Origin: Acidimicrobiales bacterium
Lineage (GTDB): Bacteria; Actinomycetota; Acidimicrobiia; Acidimicrobiales; Iamiaceae
Direction: 5' to 3'
Length of the DNA: 64,000 nt
Assembly (NCBI GenBank): GCA_035630295.1
Contig: DASQKY010000003.1
Span: forward strand, 1-64,000
The first letter of the stretch is position 1; each line of letters opens with the position of its first letter. A program made the position numbers and the translations under genes. Shown here piece by piece: positions 9,225 through 16,910 of the stretch. The notes under the pieces are model-generated. The model was not told where the DNA came from and ran no database searches. It saw only the letters and a list, made by a program, of their open reading frames with translations.

Positions 9225-10252
9225 GCAGCACGGCCGCCCTCGTGGTCGCCGGGGTGGGCGACATGGATTGGCCCAAGGTCGGCACCGACGCCGTCCGCTC
9301 CGCCTTCGGGGTGCCGGCCGCGGTCTACGCCCTGGCCGCGGTGGGCCTCAACGTGCAGTACGGCTACACCGGCCTGCTGAACTTCGGCCACGTCGGCTTC
9401 CTGCTGGTGGGGGCGTACGGCACGGCCATCTCCGTCGACCAGGGCGCGCCCCTGTGGCTCGGGGTCCTGGTCGGGATCCTGGCCAGCGTGGTGCTGGCCC
9501 TGGTGCTGGGCGTCCCCACCCTCCGCCTGCGGGCCGACTACCTGGCCGTGGTCACCATCGCCGCGGCCGAGATCCTCCGCTACACCGTGTTGTCGCGCTC
9601 GTTCCAGCCCACCACCGGCGGGACCCAGGGGCTGAAGGGCTTCGCCGAGCCGTTCTATCGGGTCAACCCCATCCCCAGCGGGCGCTACGGCCCGGGGTCG
9701 ATCACCTTCAACCACCGCCAGCTGTGGCTGATGGTGGTGGCCTGGGGCCTGGTCGCCCTGTTCACCGTGCTGCTGTGGCTGGCGGCCCGGGCGCCGTGGG
9801 GCCGGGTCATGCGGTCCATCCGGGAGGACGAGGACGCGGCCCGCAGCCTGGGCAAGAGCGTCTTCTCCTACAAGCTCCAGAGCCTGGTGCTGGGCGGGGT
9901 CATCGGCGCCCTGGCCGGCATGGTCACCGCCTTCGACGGCTCCTACGTCAACCCCTCGTACTTCCTGGCCGTCACCACCTTCTACTGCTACACGGTGATC
10001 ATCCTCGGGGGCCGGGGCCACGCCCTGGCGCCCGTCGTGGGGGCCGTCCTGTTCTGGTTCCTGTTCCAGGGCCTCGACACCACGCTGCGGGAGGCCATCT
10101 CCAGCGACGTCATCTCCTCGTCGACCATCGCCCCCACCGACATCGGCGCCGTCCAGAACGCGGTGGTGGGCCTGGCCCTGATGCTCCTGGTGGTGCTGGT
10201 GCCCCAGGGCATCTTCGGCAACAAGAAGGAGCTGATGGTCGATGAGCGCTGA
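9221..10252 (+). CDS. livM: Branched-chain amino acid ABC transporter permease LivM
   Basis: Second membrane subunit, pairing with LivH. 343 residues. Conserved family segments are present: LAAVGLNVQYGYTGLLNFGHVGF, RLRADYLAVVTIAAAEILR, the EDEDAARSLGKS cytoplasmic coupling loop, and YVNPSYFLAVTTFYCYTVIILGGRG near the C-terminus. The GTG at 9221 overlaps the livH stop as GTGA, indicating translational coupling; an ATG at 9263 is a possible but less likely start. The 3' end overlaps livG by 11 nt. Confidence 0.92.
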   Translation: MSSTAALVVAGVGDMDWPKVGTDAVRSAFGVPAAVYALAAVGLNVQYGYTGLLNFGHVGFLLVGAYGTAISVDQGAPLWLGVLVGILASVVLALVLGVPTLRLRADYLAVVTIAAAEILRYTVLSRSFQPTTGGTQGLKGFAEPFYRVNPIPSGRYGPGSITFNHRQLWLMVVAWGLVALFTVLLWLAARAPWGRVMRSIREDEDAARSLGKSVFSYKLQSLVLGGVIGALAGMVTAFDGSYVNPSYFLAVTTFYCYTVIILGGRGHALAPVVGAVLFWFLFQGLDTTLREAISSDVISSSTIAPTDIGAVQNAVVGLALMLLVVLVPQGIFGNKKELMVDER

Positions 10253-11117
10253 GGCCGCGGCCACCGCTCTGGCCGGCGTGGCGGCCACCCCCGGCGTGGC
10301 CAAGCCCGACCCGATCCTGGTGGCCGACGGCGTGCAGCGCCGCTTCGGTGGCCTGGTGGCCGTGGACGTCGAGCACCTGGAGGTGCAGCGGGGCACCATC
10401 ACCGCCCTCATCGGGCCCAACGGTGCCGGCAAGACCACGTTCTTCAACCTGCTCACCGGCTTCGACCGGGGTGGCGAGGGGCGGTGCACCTTCGACGGCC
10501 GGGACGTGACCCGCACCCCTCCCCATCGCCGGGCCCAGCAGGGCATGGTCCGCACCTTCCAGTTGACCAAGGCCCTGGCCCGCCTGACCGTGCTGGACAA
10601 CGTGCGCCTGGCCGCCCCGGCCCAGCCCGGCGAGCGGCTGTGGTCGGCGGTGCTGCCCTTCACCTGGTCGGGCCGTGAGGTCGAGGTGACGGCCAAGGCC
10701 GAGAGCCTGCTGGAGCGGTTCAAGCTGGCCGCCCTGCGCGACGAGTACGCCGGCAACCTCTCCGGTGGGCAGCGCAAGCTGCTGGACATGGCCCGGGCCC
10801 TGATGGTCGACCCCCGGCTGGTGATGCTGGACGAGCCCATGGCCGGCGTGAACCCGGCCCTCACCCAGTCGCTGCTCGGCCACGTCACCGCCCTGCGGGA
10901 CGAGGGCACCACCGTGGTCTTCGTGGAGCACGACATGGACGTGGTCATGTCCATCTCCGACTGGGTGGTGTGCCTGGCCGAGGGCCGGGTCATCGCCGAG
11001 GGGCCGCCCCGGGCCATCGCCTCGAACCCGGCGGTGATCGACGCCTACCTGGGCGGCCACCACGGTGAGGAGGCCGTCCCCGACCCGGCGCTGGCCACCG
11101 AGGTGCAGCCGGGATGA
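10242..11117 (+). CDS. livG: Branched-chain amino acid ABC transporter ATPase LivG
   Basis: One of two cytosolic ATPases that power the Liv permease. 291 residues with Walker A GPNGAGKTT, a Q-loop region after NLLTGFDRGG, signature LSGGQRKLLDMARAL, Walker B RLVMLDEP and the H-loop in VFVEHDMDVV. The PHRRAQQGMVRTFQ element is typical of LivG. The ATG at 10242 lies inside the livM 3' end; the stop overlaps the livF ATG (ATGA), so all four genes are coupled. Confidence 0.95.
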   Translation: MSAEAAATALAGVAATPGVAKPDPILVADGVQRRFGGLVAVDVEHLEVQRGTITALIGPNGAGKTTFFNLLTGFDRGGEGRCTFDGRDVTRTPPHRRAQQGMVRTFQLTKALARLTVLDNVRLAAPAQPGERLWSAVLPFTWSGREVEVTAKAESLLERFKLAALRDEYAGNLSGGQRKLLDMARALMVDPRLVMLDEPMAGVNPALTQSLLGHVTALRDEGTTVVFVEHDMDVVMSISDWVVCLAEGRVIAEGPPRAIASNPAVIDAYLGGHHGEEAVPDPALATEVQPG

Positions 11118-11842
11118 GCGACGACGCCCTGCTCGACGCCCGGGACCTGGTGGCCGGCTACGTCCCCGGGGTCGACATCCTGCGGGGTTGCTCCCTGCGG
11201 GCCGCCGACGGCGAGGTGGTGGGCATCATCGGCCCCAACGGGGCCGGCAAGTCCACCCTGGTCAAGGTGCTGTTCGGGCTGGTGCCGGTGCGCTCCGGGG
11301 CGGTGGTGCTGCGAGGGGCCGACATCACCCGCCTGCCGGCTCACGCCCTGGTCCAGCAGGGGGTGGGCTACGTGCCCCAGGTCCGCAACGTGTTCACCTC
11401 CCTCACCGTGGAGGAGAATCTGCGCATGGGCCTGTACCTGGCCCCCCGGCGCTTCGCCGAGCGCTTCGACGCGGTGGCCGCTCTGTTCCCCCGGCTGGGG
11501 GAGCGGCGGCGGCAGCGGGCCGGGGCCCTGTCGGGGGGCGAGCGCCAGATGCTGGCCATGGGCCGGGCCCTGATGATGGAGCCGTCGGTGTTGCTGCTGG
11601 ACGAGCCGTCGGCCGGGCTGTCGCCGTCCAACCAGGACGAGGTGTTCGTGCGGGTGCGCCAGATCAACCGGACCGGCGTGACGGTGGTGATGGTGGAACA
11701 GAACGCCCGCCGCTGCCTTCAGGTGTGCGACCGGGCCTACGTGCTGGACCAGGGCACCAACGCCCACACCGGCTCGGGCGACGAGCTGCTCCACGACCCC
11801 AAGGTCATCGAGCTCTACCTCGGCTCCCTGGCCCAGGCCTAG
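11114..11842 (+). CDS. livF: Branched-chain amino acid ABC transporter ATPase LivF
   Basis: Second Liv ATPase. 242 residues, normal LivF length. Walker A GPNGAGKSTLVK, signature LSGGERQMLAMGRALM, Walker B VLLLDEPSAGLSP, H-loop VVMVEQNARRCL. The VGYVPQVRNVFTSLTVEENL segment is the LivF hallmark. Last gene of the livHMGF operon, followed by a hairpin terminator shared with the convergent binding-protein gene. Confidence 0.95.
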   Translation: MSDDALLDARDLVAGYVPGVDILRGCSLRAADGEVVGIIGPNGAGKSTLVKVLFGLVPVRSGAVVLRGADITRLPAHALVQQGVGYVPQVRNVFTSLTVEENLRMGLYLAPRRFAERFDAVAALFPRLGERRRQRAGALSGGERQMLAMGRALMMEPSVLLLDEPSAGLSPSNQDEVFVRVRQINRTGVTVVMVEQNARRCLQVCDRAYVLDQGTNAHTGSGDELLHDPKVIELYLGSLAQA

Positions 11843-11875
11843 GCCCTCCGGCGCGGCGCGGCGGGCGGGGCGCGG

Positions 11876-11908
11876 CGAGGGCCGCCCCCCGGTGGGGAGC
11901 GGCCCTCG
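11876..11908. terminator. Bidirectional hairpin terminator between livF and livK
   Basis: Perfect 10-bp inverted repeat CGAGGGCCGC / GCGGCCCTCG with a 13-nt GC-rich loop, between the convergent livF and livK-like genes. Confidence 0.65.
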
Positions 11909-11935
11909 GTCGAGGATCAGGTCGGCCGGGTCAGG

Positions 11936-13312
11936 TCAGAGGTCTTCCTCGCTGATGGCGATCTGGGTCTCGGCGTCCTCGGTGGCCACCCCGCCTTCGG
12001 CGTCGAAGGCCCACACGTCGTAGACGCCGGCCGTCGGCTCCAGCAGGCCGTTGAAGTCCAGGGCCCCGGAGGCACCGTCGTAGTCGAAGTCCTCCCCGGC
12101 GTCGAGCAGCTCCTTGCACGAGGCCCAGGAGTCGCACTTCTCGCCGCCGGCCACCACGTCGGCCACCTCGGCCACGATCTTGTCGCCCTCGTCGGTGCCG
12201 GCGGCCTCGGCCGCCAGGGCCAGGATCATGGTGCAGTCGTAGTAGTAGGACGAGAAGATCGGGTCGACCCCGGTCTCCTCGTAGGTGGCGATGAACGGGC
12301 TCTCGACCCCGCCGGGGGCCGAGGACGGGGCCGTGCCCCGGATGCCCTCGACCACCGAGGGGTCCTCGGCGTCGACCTTGGTGTAGAGCTCGCCCGACTG
12401 GAGCCCATCCGCGGTGTAGAGGGCCAGGTCGGCGGGGCCGGCGCCAGCGGTGATGAGGGCGCTCAGCACCTTGCCGCCGTCGTCGGGGAAGCCGATGAGG
12501 ACCACGGCGTCGGAGCCGGCGTCGGCGATGGTCTGGGCCTCGGTGTCGAAGCTGCCGGCGTCGGGGTTGTAGGCCACGGTCTCGTCGACGTCCACGCCGT
12601 TGGAGGCGAAGCGGCTCTCCAGCGAGTCGGCGAAGCCGGTGCCGTAGGAGTCGTTGCGCACGATCAGGCTCACCGAGGTGTTGCCGTCGCTGGTGACCAG
12701 GTCGGCCAGGGCCGGACCCTGCAAGGTGTCGGGGGGAGCGGTCCGGAGGAAGTAGCCGCCGTCGTCGCCGTCCTGCTGGAGCTGCGTGAGCTCGTAGGAG
12801 GTGGCCGACCCGGAGCAGGTCGGGATGCCCGCCGCCGCGATCTTGTCGAACACGCCCACCACCACGCTGGAGCCAGCCGGTCCCAGGATCACGTCGACCT
12901 TGTCGCTCTCGGAGAGCCGGTCGAAGCCGTTGCTGGCCCGCTGCGGGTCGGTGCCATCGTCGGCGCTGGCGGTGACCACGTCCTGGCCGAACACGCCGCC
13001 GCCGGCGTTGATCTCCTCGATGGCCAGGTCGATGGGCGTGCGCAGCGACTCGACGATGGCGGCCAGGTCACCGGACTCGGGCAGCAGGGTGCCCAGCTTC
13101 AGCACGTTGTCGACGTTGCCCCGGTCCGAGGCCGGGGCGGTGGCGGCCGGCGGGGCCTCGGTGGTGGTCGATCCGTCGGCCGCCGTGGTCGTGCTCTCGC
13201 CCGACTGGCCCGCGTCGGTGCTGGGCTCGTCGTCGTCCCCGCAGCCGGCGGCCACGAAGGCGAAGACGGTGAGCAGCGACAGGAGCTTCATGAGGGTCGT
13301 GCGACGTCGCAT
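11936..13312 (-). CDS. Branched-chain amino acid ABC transporter substrate-binding lipoprotein (LivK-like)
   Basis: Extracellular lipid-anchored receptor that delivers substrate to LivHM. 458 residues. Signal peptide with lipobox VAAGC (Cys ~24), an acidic/Thr-rich linker, then a type I periplasmic-binding-protein fold: KLGTLLPESGDLA, IDLAIEEINAGGGVFGQDV, ILGPAGSSVVVGVFDKI, FPDDGGKVL. It is longer than E. coli LivK (~370), with an insertion near EKCDSW...CKELLDAG. It is encoded convergently to livHMGF instead of within the operon, so it is transcribed separately. ATG at 13312 has GGAAGGA upstream; an internal ATG at 13291 would still give a usable signal peptide. Confidence 0.9.
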   Translation of the reverse strand: MRRRTTLMKLLSLLTVFAFVAAGCGDDDEPSTDAGQSGESTTTAADGSTTTEAPPAATAPASDRGNVDNVLKLGTLLPESGDLAAIVESLRTPIDLAIEEINAGGGVFGQDVVTASADDGTDPQRASNGFDRLSESDKVDVILGPAGSSVVVGVFDKIAAAGIPTCSGSATSYELTQLQQDGDDGGYFLRTAPPDTLQGPALADLVTSDGNTSVSLIVRNDSYGTGFADSLESRFASNGVDVDETVAYNPDAGSFDTEAQTIADAGSDAVVLIGFPDDGGKVLSALITAGAGPADLALYTADGLQSGELYTKVDAEDPSVVEGIRGTAPSSAPGGVESPFIATYEETGVDPIFSSYYYDCTMILALAAEAAGTDEGDKIVAEVADVVAGGEKCDSWASCKELLDAGEDFDYDGASGALDFNGLLEPTAGVYDVWAFDAEGGVATEDAETQIAISEEDL

Positions 13313-13339
13313 GGGGGATGCGTCCTTCCGTCGGGGGTG

Positions 13340-13351
13340 TGACGTCCGTCA
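13340..13351. promoter_or_regulatory. Palindrome TGACGTCCGTCA upstream of livK-like gene
   Basis: Inverted repeat TGACG-TC-CGTCA centred ~33 nt upstream of the lipoprotein start, in the only intergenic space available for its promoter. Possible operator; short, so weak evidence on its own. Confidence 0.3.
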
Positions 13352-13406
13352 TGGACGAGGCCGAGTGTAGGCAATCGCTGCCGGGCCCGCTCGGCGGCGG
13401 CCCGGG

Positions 13407-13712
13407 TCAGGCGGGGTGGCCGGGAACCGAGATGTCGACCGGCGTCCAGGTCGGGAAGGCCAGGTGGTCGACCCCGAGGTGGGCCACGATCCGGCCCCGG
13501 GCCGCCAACTGGTCGAGGCAGGGCCGGGCCACGTCGTGGCCCCCGGCCATCAGCACGTAGTCGGCCACGCTCAGCAGGATGGGCCCGTCGTCGGCGTCGC
13601 CGGCCCGCAGCACGGCCTCGACCTCCAGCGTGGGCCGGCACGGGTGCTGGGGGTCGACCAGGACGCAGTGGTAGACGACGCCCTCGAACACCGACAGGGC
13701 CCGGATCCTCAC
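13407..13712 (-). CDS. Hypothetical protein (101 residues)
   Basis: Not recognised. Starts from a GTG at 13712 (VRIRALSVFEGVVYH...), which removes a low-complexity Arg/Pro/Gly extension that is only an overlapping shadow. The protein alternates hydrophobic strands and contains HCVLVDPQHPCRPTLEVEAVL and ILLSVADYVLMAGGHDVARPCLDQLAARG. No signal peptide or membrane segment. Divergent from the next gene pair with a 62-nt gap. The real start could differ by a few codons. Confidence 0.55.
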   Translation of the reverse strand: MRIRALSVFEGVVYHCVLVDPQHPCRPTLEVEAVLRAGDADDGPILLSVADYVLMAGGHDVARPCLDQLAARGRIVAHLGVDHLAFPTWTPVDISVPGHPA

Positions 13713-13774
13713 CGCCGGCCCCGCCGGCGGGTCGGGATGGGCGCGGGGTGCTCCACGGCGACCATCCTGGCAGG

Positions 13775-14272
13775 GTGGACCCCCGGCCGGCACCTGACGA
13801 CCCCGGCGACGCCGCCGCCCTGCGGGCCCACGCCACCGCCCTGGCCGACGCGGTGGAGGCGGCCCTCCCGGGCTGGGTGGAGCGGGGCGTGACGGCGCGC
13901 CTGGCCGAGGCCGGCCGCCCCGTGCCCGAGGCGGTGGCCGAGGCCGCCCACCGGGCCGGCCAGGAGGCCAGGGCCGAGGCCGGCGCGGCGGTGCGGGCCC
14001 TGCTGGCCCGGGACGTCGACGACCAGCCCACCGGGCCCCTGGCCCTGCTGCGGGGGGCGGCCCGGTACCCGACCGCGGTGCTGGCCGCAGCGGGCGTCCC
14101 CCCCGTGGCCCGCGACGAGGTCGACCGGCGGCTCCACCCCGACGACGTCTACGCCCTGGGCCCGGCCTCGTTCCGCGACGTCCACCCCGACCTGCACGAG
14201 CCCGGCCTGGTGTGGGGGGCGGCCAAGGCCCACGTGGTGCTGGCCCGCCGCCGGCGGGAGGGCCGGCGATGA
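13775..14272 (+). CDS. Hypothetical helical protein
   Basis: 165 residues from GTG 13775. The first ~90 residues are an Ala/Arg/Glu-rich helical segment; the second half contains GPLALLRGAARYPTAVLAAAGVPPVARDEVDRRLHPDDVYALGPASF. No catalytic motif or export signal is visible. Its stop overlaps the ATG of the next gene (ATGA), so the two are cotranslated. Function unknown. Confidence 0.6.
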   Translation: MDPRPAPDDPGDAAALRAHATALADAVEAALPGWVERGVTARLAEAGRPVPEAVAEAAHRAGQEARAEAGAAVRALLARDVDDQPTGPLALLRGAARYPTAVLAAAGVPPVARDEVDRRLHPDDVYALGPASFRDVHPDLHEPGLVWGAAKAHVVLARRRREGRR

Positions 14273-14595
14273 CCGCGGCCCGCCACGTGGTGGCCGTCGT
14301 CCCCGACCTGATGGACCGCTCCCGCCTGCGGGCGGACGGCGTGGAGGTGACCGTGGTGCCTCCGGGGCGCCTGGCCGACGCGGTGGGCGGCGCCCGACCG
14401 GTCGACCTGGTCGTGGTGGACCTGTCGCGCCCCGGCGCTGTCGAGGCGGTGTCGGGCCTGGGGGTGCCGGTGGTCGGCTTCGCCCCCCACGTCGACGACA
14501 CGCTGCTGGCCGCGGCGCGGGCGGCCGGGATCGAGGCGCTGCCCCGCTCGACCTTCTTCCGCCGCTGGCCGGCCGTCGGCCCCGCCGGGGACTGA
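14269..14595 (+). CDS. Response-regulator-receiver-like small protein
   Basis: 108 residues with an alternating beta/alpha pattern of a CheY-like or Rossmann-type fold: HVVAVVPDLMDRSRL, DLVVVDLSRPGA, VPVVGFAPHVDDTLLAAARAAG. The Asp in VVVDLS is at the position of a receiver phosphoacceptor, but the acidic pair and conserved Lys of true receivers are not obvious. The fold assignment is inference. Translationally coupled to the preceding helical protein; followed by a strong hairpin. Confidence 0.6.
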   Translation: MTAARHVVAVVPDLMDRSRLRADGVEVTVVPPGRLADAVGGARPVDLVVVDLSRPGAVEAVSGLGVPVVGFAPHVDDTLLAAARAAGIEALPRSTFFRRWPAVGPAGD

Positions 14596-14604
14596 TCCGG
14601 GCGC

Positions 14605-14641
14605 GACGGAGGGCGGGCCCGTGCGGACCCGCCCTCCCGTC
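14605..14641 (+). terminator. Hairpin terminator
   Basis: GACG-GAGGGCGGG pairing with CCCGCCCTC-CCGTC with a one-base bulge and ~9-nt loop, placed between the convergent receiver-like gene and cold-shock gene. Confidence 0.6.
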
Positions 14642-14657
14642 GTCGTCTCGGAGGGGG

Positions 14658-14858
14658 TCAGACGACCCGGACGTTCAGGGCCTCGTCGCCCTTGCGGCCG
14701 GGGCCGACCTCGAACTCGCAGGTCTGTCCCTGCTCCAGCGTGCGATAGCCATCGCCCTGGATGTTGGAGAAGTGGACGAAGACGTCGTCGCCGTCGGAGC
14801 GAGAGATGAACCCGAACCCCTTCTCGGCGTTGAAGAACTTGACGGTACCGGTGGGCAC
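14658..14858 (-). CDS. Cold-shock domain protein (CspA family)
   Basis: 66-residue single OB-fold RNA/ssDNA chaperone. RNP1 KGFGFIS and RNP2 VFVHFS are intact, with the usual [15 protein letters not shown] beginning. The GTG at 14858 has AGAGG upstream and gives the normal Csp length; longer in-frame starts are not supported. Monocistronic, with a hairpin just beyond the stop shared with the convergent gene. Confidence 0.93.
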   Translation of the reverse strand: MPTGTVKFFNAEKGFGFISRSDGDDVFVHFSNIQGDGYRTLEQGQTCEFEVGPGRKGDEALNVRVV

Positions 14859-14981
14859 GGATGGACCTCTTTGCTTCTCTTCACGCCCACGCTCGTCGCG
14901 GGCGTCACACGAGATGCTAGGGGTTCGCGACGCTTCTGCGACCACGCCTGGGCGACCGCTCGGCGGCGGTCGTCGGGCCCC

Positions 14982-15458
14982 TCAGTGCGGGTCCCAGGCG
15001 TCGTCGTCGTCGGCCAGCGCGTCGACCTCGGGAGCCAGCTTCCCGGCCGCCAGGTCGGCCACGGTGGTGTGCTCCAGCACGGCCCGCAGGTTGGCCCGCA
15101 CCGCGATCCACATGCGCTGCAGCGAGGCCAGGTCACCCGGGTAGGCGAGGGTCTCGGGGCGCTCGCCCCGCACGTCGGCCAGGGGGCCCTCGACGGCCCG
15201 GATCACGTCGGCCACGGTGACCTCGTCGGCCGGGCGGGCCAACCGGTAGCCCCCCACCGCCCCCCGCTGGCTGGCCACCACCTCGGCCCGCTTCAGGTCG
15301 GCCAGGATCGACTCCAGGAACTTGGGGGGGATGCTGCCCTGGGCGGCCAGGGCGTGGGCCTTGACCGGCTCCGGGCGGCCCCCCTCCGCGGTGGCCGCGG
15401 CCCGGGCCAGGGCGACGACGGCCCGCACCGCGTAGTCGACCTTGGCGGTGGTGCGCAT
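14982..15458 (-). CDS. Rrf2-family transcriptional regulator lacking the Fe-S cysteines
   Basis: 158-residue winged-helix regulator. The N-terminal half follows the family: MRTTAKVDYAVRAVVALA, SIPPKFLESILADLKRAEVVASQRGAVGGYRLARP, ITVADVIRAVEGPLADVRG. IscR, NsrR and RsrR carry three Cys in the C-terminal loop that ligate an Fe-S cluster; this protein contains no Cys at all, so it must sense something else (compare CymR-type members). Divergent from the flavoprotein gene at 15497 with only 38 nt between starts, making that gene the obvious target. Confidence 0.9.
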   Translation of the reverse strand: MRTTAKVDYAVRAVVALARAAATAEGGRPEPVKAHALAAQGSIPPKFLESILADLKRAEVVASQRGAVGGYRLARPADEVTVADVIRAVEGPLADVRGERPETLAYPGDLASLQRMWIAVRANLRAVLEHTTVADLAAGKLAPEVDALADDDDAWDPH

Positions 15459-15496
15459 GGCCGCCGATCTTGGCAGCCCCTCTGTAGCCTCGCCTC

Positions 15497-16837
15497 ATGC
15501 CGGAGCGCCTCGTGGTCATCGGCGGGGACGCCGCGGGGATGGCGGCCGCGTCGCAGGCCCGACGCCTCCGGGCCGACCTCGACATCGTGGCCCTGGAGCG
15601 CGGCACCCGCACCAGCTACTCGGCCTGCGGCATCCCCTACCTGGTGGCCGGCGACGTCGACGGTCCCGACGCGCTGGTGGCCCGCACGCCCGAGGAGTTC
15701 CGCCACCAGCACCGCATCGACGTGCGCCTCCGCCACGAGGCCGTGGCCATCGACCTCGACACCCGCGCCGTCGAGGTGCGCGACCTCGAGCGCGACCGCA
15801 CGTTCCGCCTCGGGTTCGACCAGCTGGTGCTGGGCACCGGGGCCCACCCCATCCGCCCCGACCTGCCCGGCATCGACCAGCCGTGGGTGAGGGGGGTGCA
15901 GACCGTGGACGACGGCGTCCACCTGTTGGCCCAGGCCCGGGAGCTGGGGTGCCGCGACGTGGTCGTGGTGGGCGCCGGCTACATCGGGCTGGAGATGGCC
16001 GAGGCCTTCGTCCGCTGGGGGGCCAAGGTCACCCTGGTCGAGGCCAACGAGGGCCCCATGGCCCGCACCCTGGACGCCGACATGGGCCAGCGGCTGGTGG
16101 GCCAGGTCCGGGCCCTGGGGATCGACTGCCGGTTCGGCCAGGCCGTCGAGGCCTTCGAGCCCGGCCGGGTGGTGACCTCCGAGGGGCCGGTGCGGGCCGA
16201 CCTGGTGGTGCTGGGCCTGGGCGTCGCCCCCGCCAGCGAGCTGGCGACGCAGGCCGGCCTGATCCTCGGGTCGCGGGGGAGCGTGCGGGTCAGCCGCCGG
16301 CAGGGCACCAGCGCCGAGGGGGTGTGGGCCGCCGGTGACTGCGCCGAGACGTACCACCGGGTGTCGCAACGGCGCATCCACGTCGCCCTGGGCACGGTGG
16401 CCAACAAGACCGGCCGCGTCGCCGGGGTGAACATCGGGGGCGGCTACGCCACCTTCCCCGGCGTGGTGGGCACGGCCATCACCAAGGTGTGCGGGACCGA
16501 GGTGGCCCGCACCGGCCTGTCGACGGCCGAGGCCGAGCGGGCCGGGTTCGGCGTGGTCTCCACCCTGGTCGAGACCACCACCCGGGCCGGCTACCTGCCC
16601 GACGCCGAGCCCATGGCGGTCAAGGCCGTGGCCGAGCGGGGGACCGGCCGCCTCCTCGGCCTCCAGGTGGTCGGCGGGCGAGGGTCGGCCAAGCGCATCG
16701 ACACCGCGGCCACGGCCATCACCGCCGGCATGACCGTCCACGACGTGGTGGAGCTCGACCTGGCCTACGCCCCGCCCTTCTCCTCCGTGTGGGACCCCGT
16801 CCAGGTCGCGGCCCGGGCCGTGGCCCGCCAGGTGTAG
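15497..16837 (+). CDS. FAD/NAD(P)-linked reductase, CoA-disulfide reductase/NADH oxidase family
   Basis: 446-residue flavoprotein of the single-cysteine disulfide reductase group. FAD-binding GGDAAGMAAA at the N-terminus; redox Cys44 in SYSACGIPY, as in CoA-disulfide reductase; NAD(P)-binding VVVGAGYIGLEMAE near 155; second FAD motif VWAAGDCAE near 275; C-terminal dimerisation domain with AYAPPFSSVWDP, typical of CoADR/Nox proteins. Candidate substrates are CoA disulfide, other low-molecular-weight disulfides, polysulfide or O2; the sequence alone does not decide. Divergent from an Rrf2-family regulator, suggesting induction by thiol or redox stress. Confidence 0.85.
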   Translation: MPERLVVIGGDAAGMAAASQARRLRADLDIVALERGTRTSYSACGIPYLVAGDVDGPDALVARTPEEFRHQHRIDVRLRHEAVAIDLDTRAVEVRDLERDRTFRLGFDQLVLGTGAHPIRPDLPGIDQPWVRGVQTVDDGVHLLAQARELGCRDVVVVGAGYIGLEMAEAFVRWGAKVTLVEANEGPMARTLDADMGQRLVGQVRALGIDCRFGQAVEAFEPGRVVTSEGPVRADLVVLGLGVAPASELATQAGLILGSRGSVRVSRRQGTSAEGVWAAGDCAETYHRVSQRRIHVALGTVANKTGRVAGVNIGGGYATFPGVVGTAITKVCGTEVARTGLSTAEAERAGFGVVSTLVETTTRAGYLPDAEPMAVKAVAERGTGRLLGLQVVGGRGSAKRIDTAATAITAGMTVHDVVELDLAYAPPFSSVWDPVQVAARAVARQV

Positions 16838-16910
16838 GGGTGCGCCGTCATCGGGCCGAAACGCGGGGGCGACGGCGTGGAAACATGCTGACGCCAACCT
16901 GTCGAACCTG

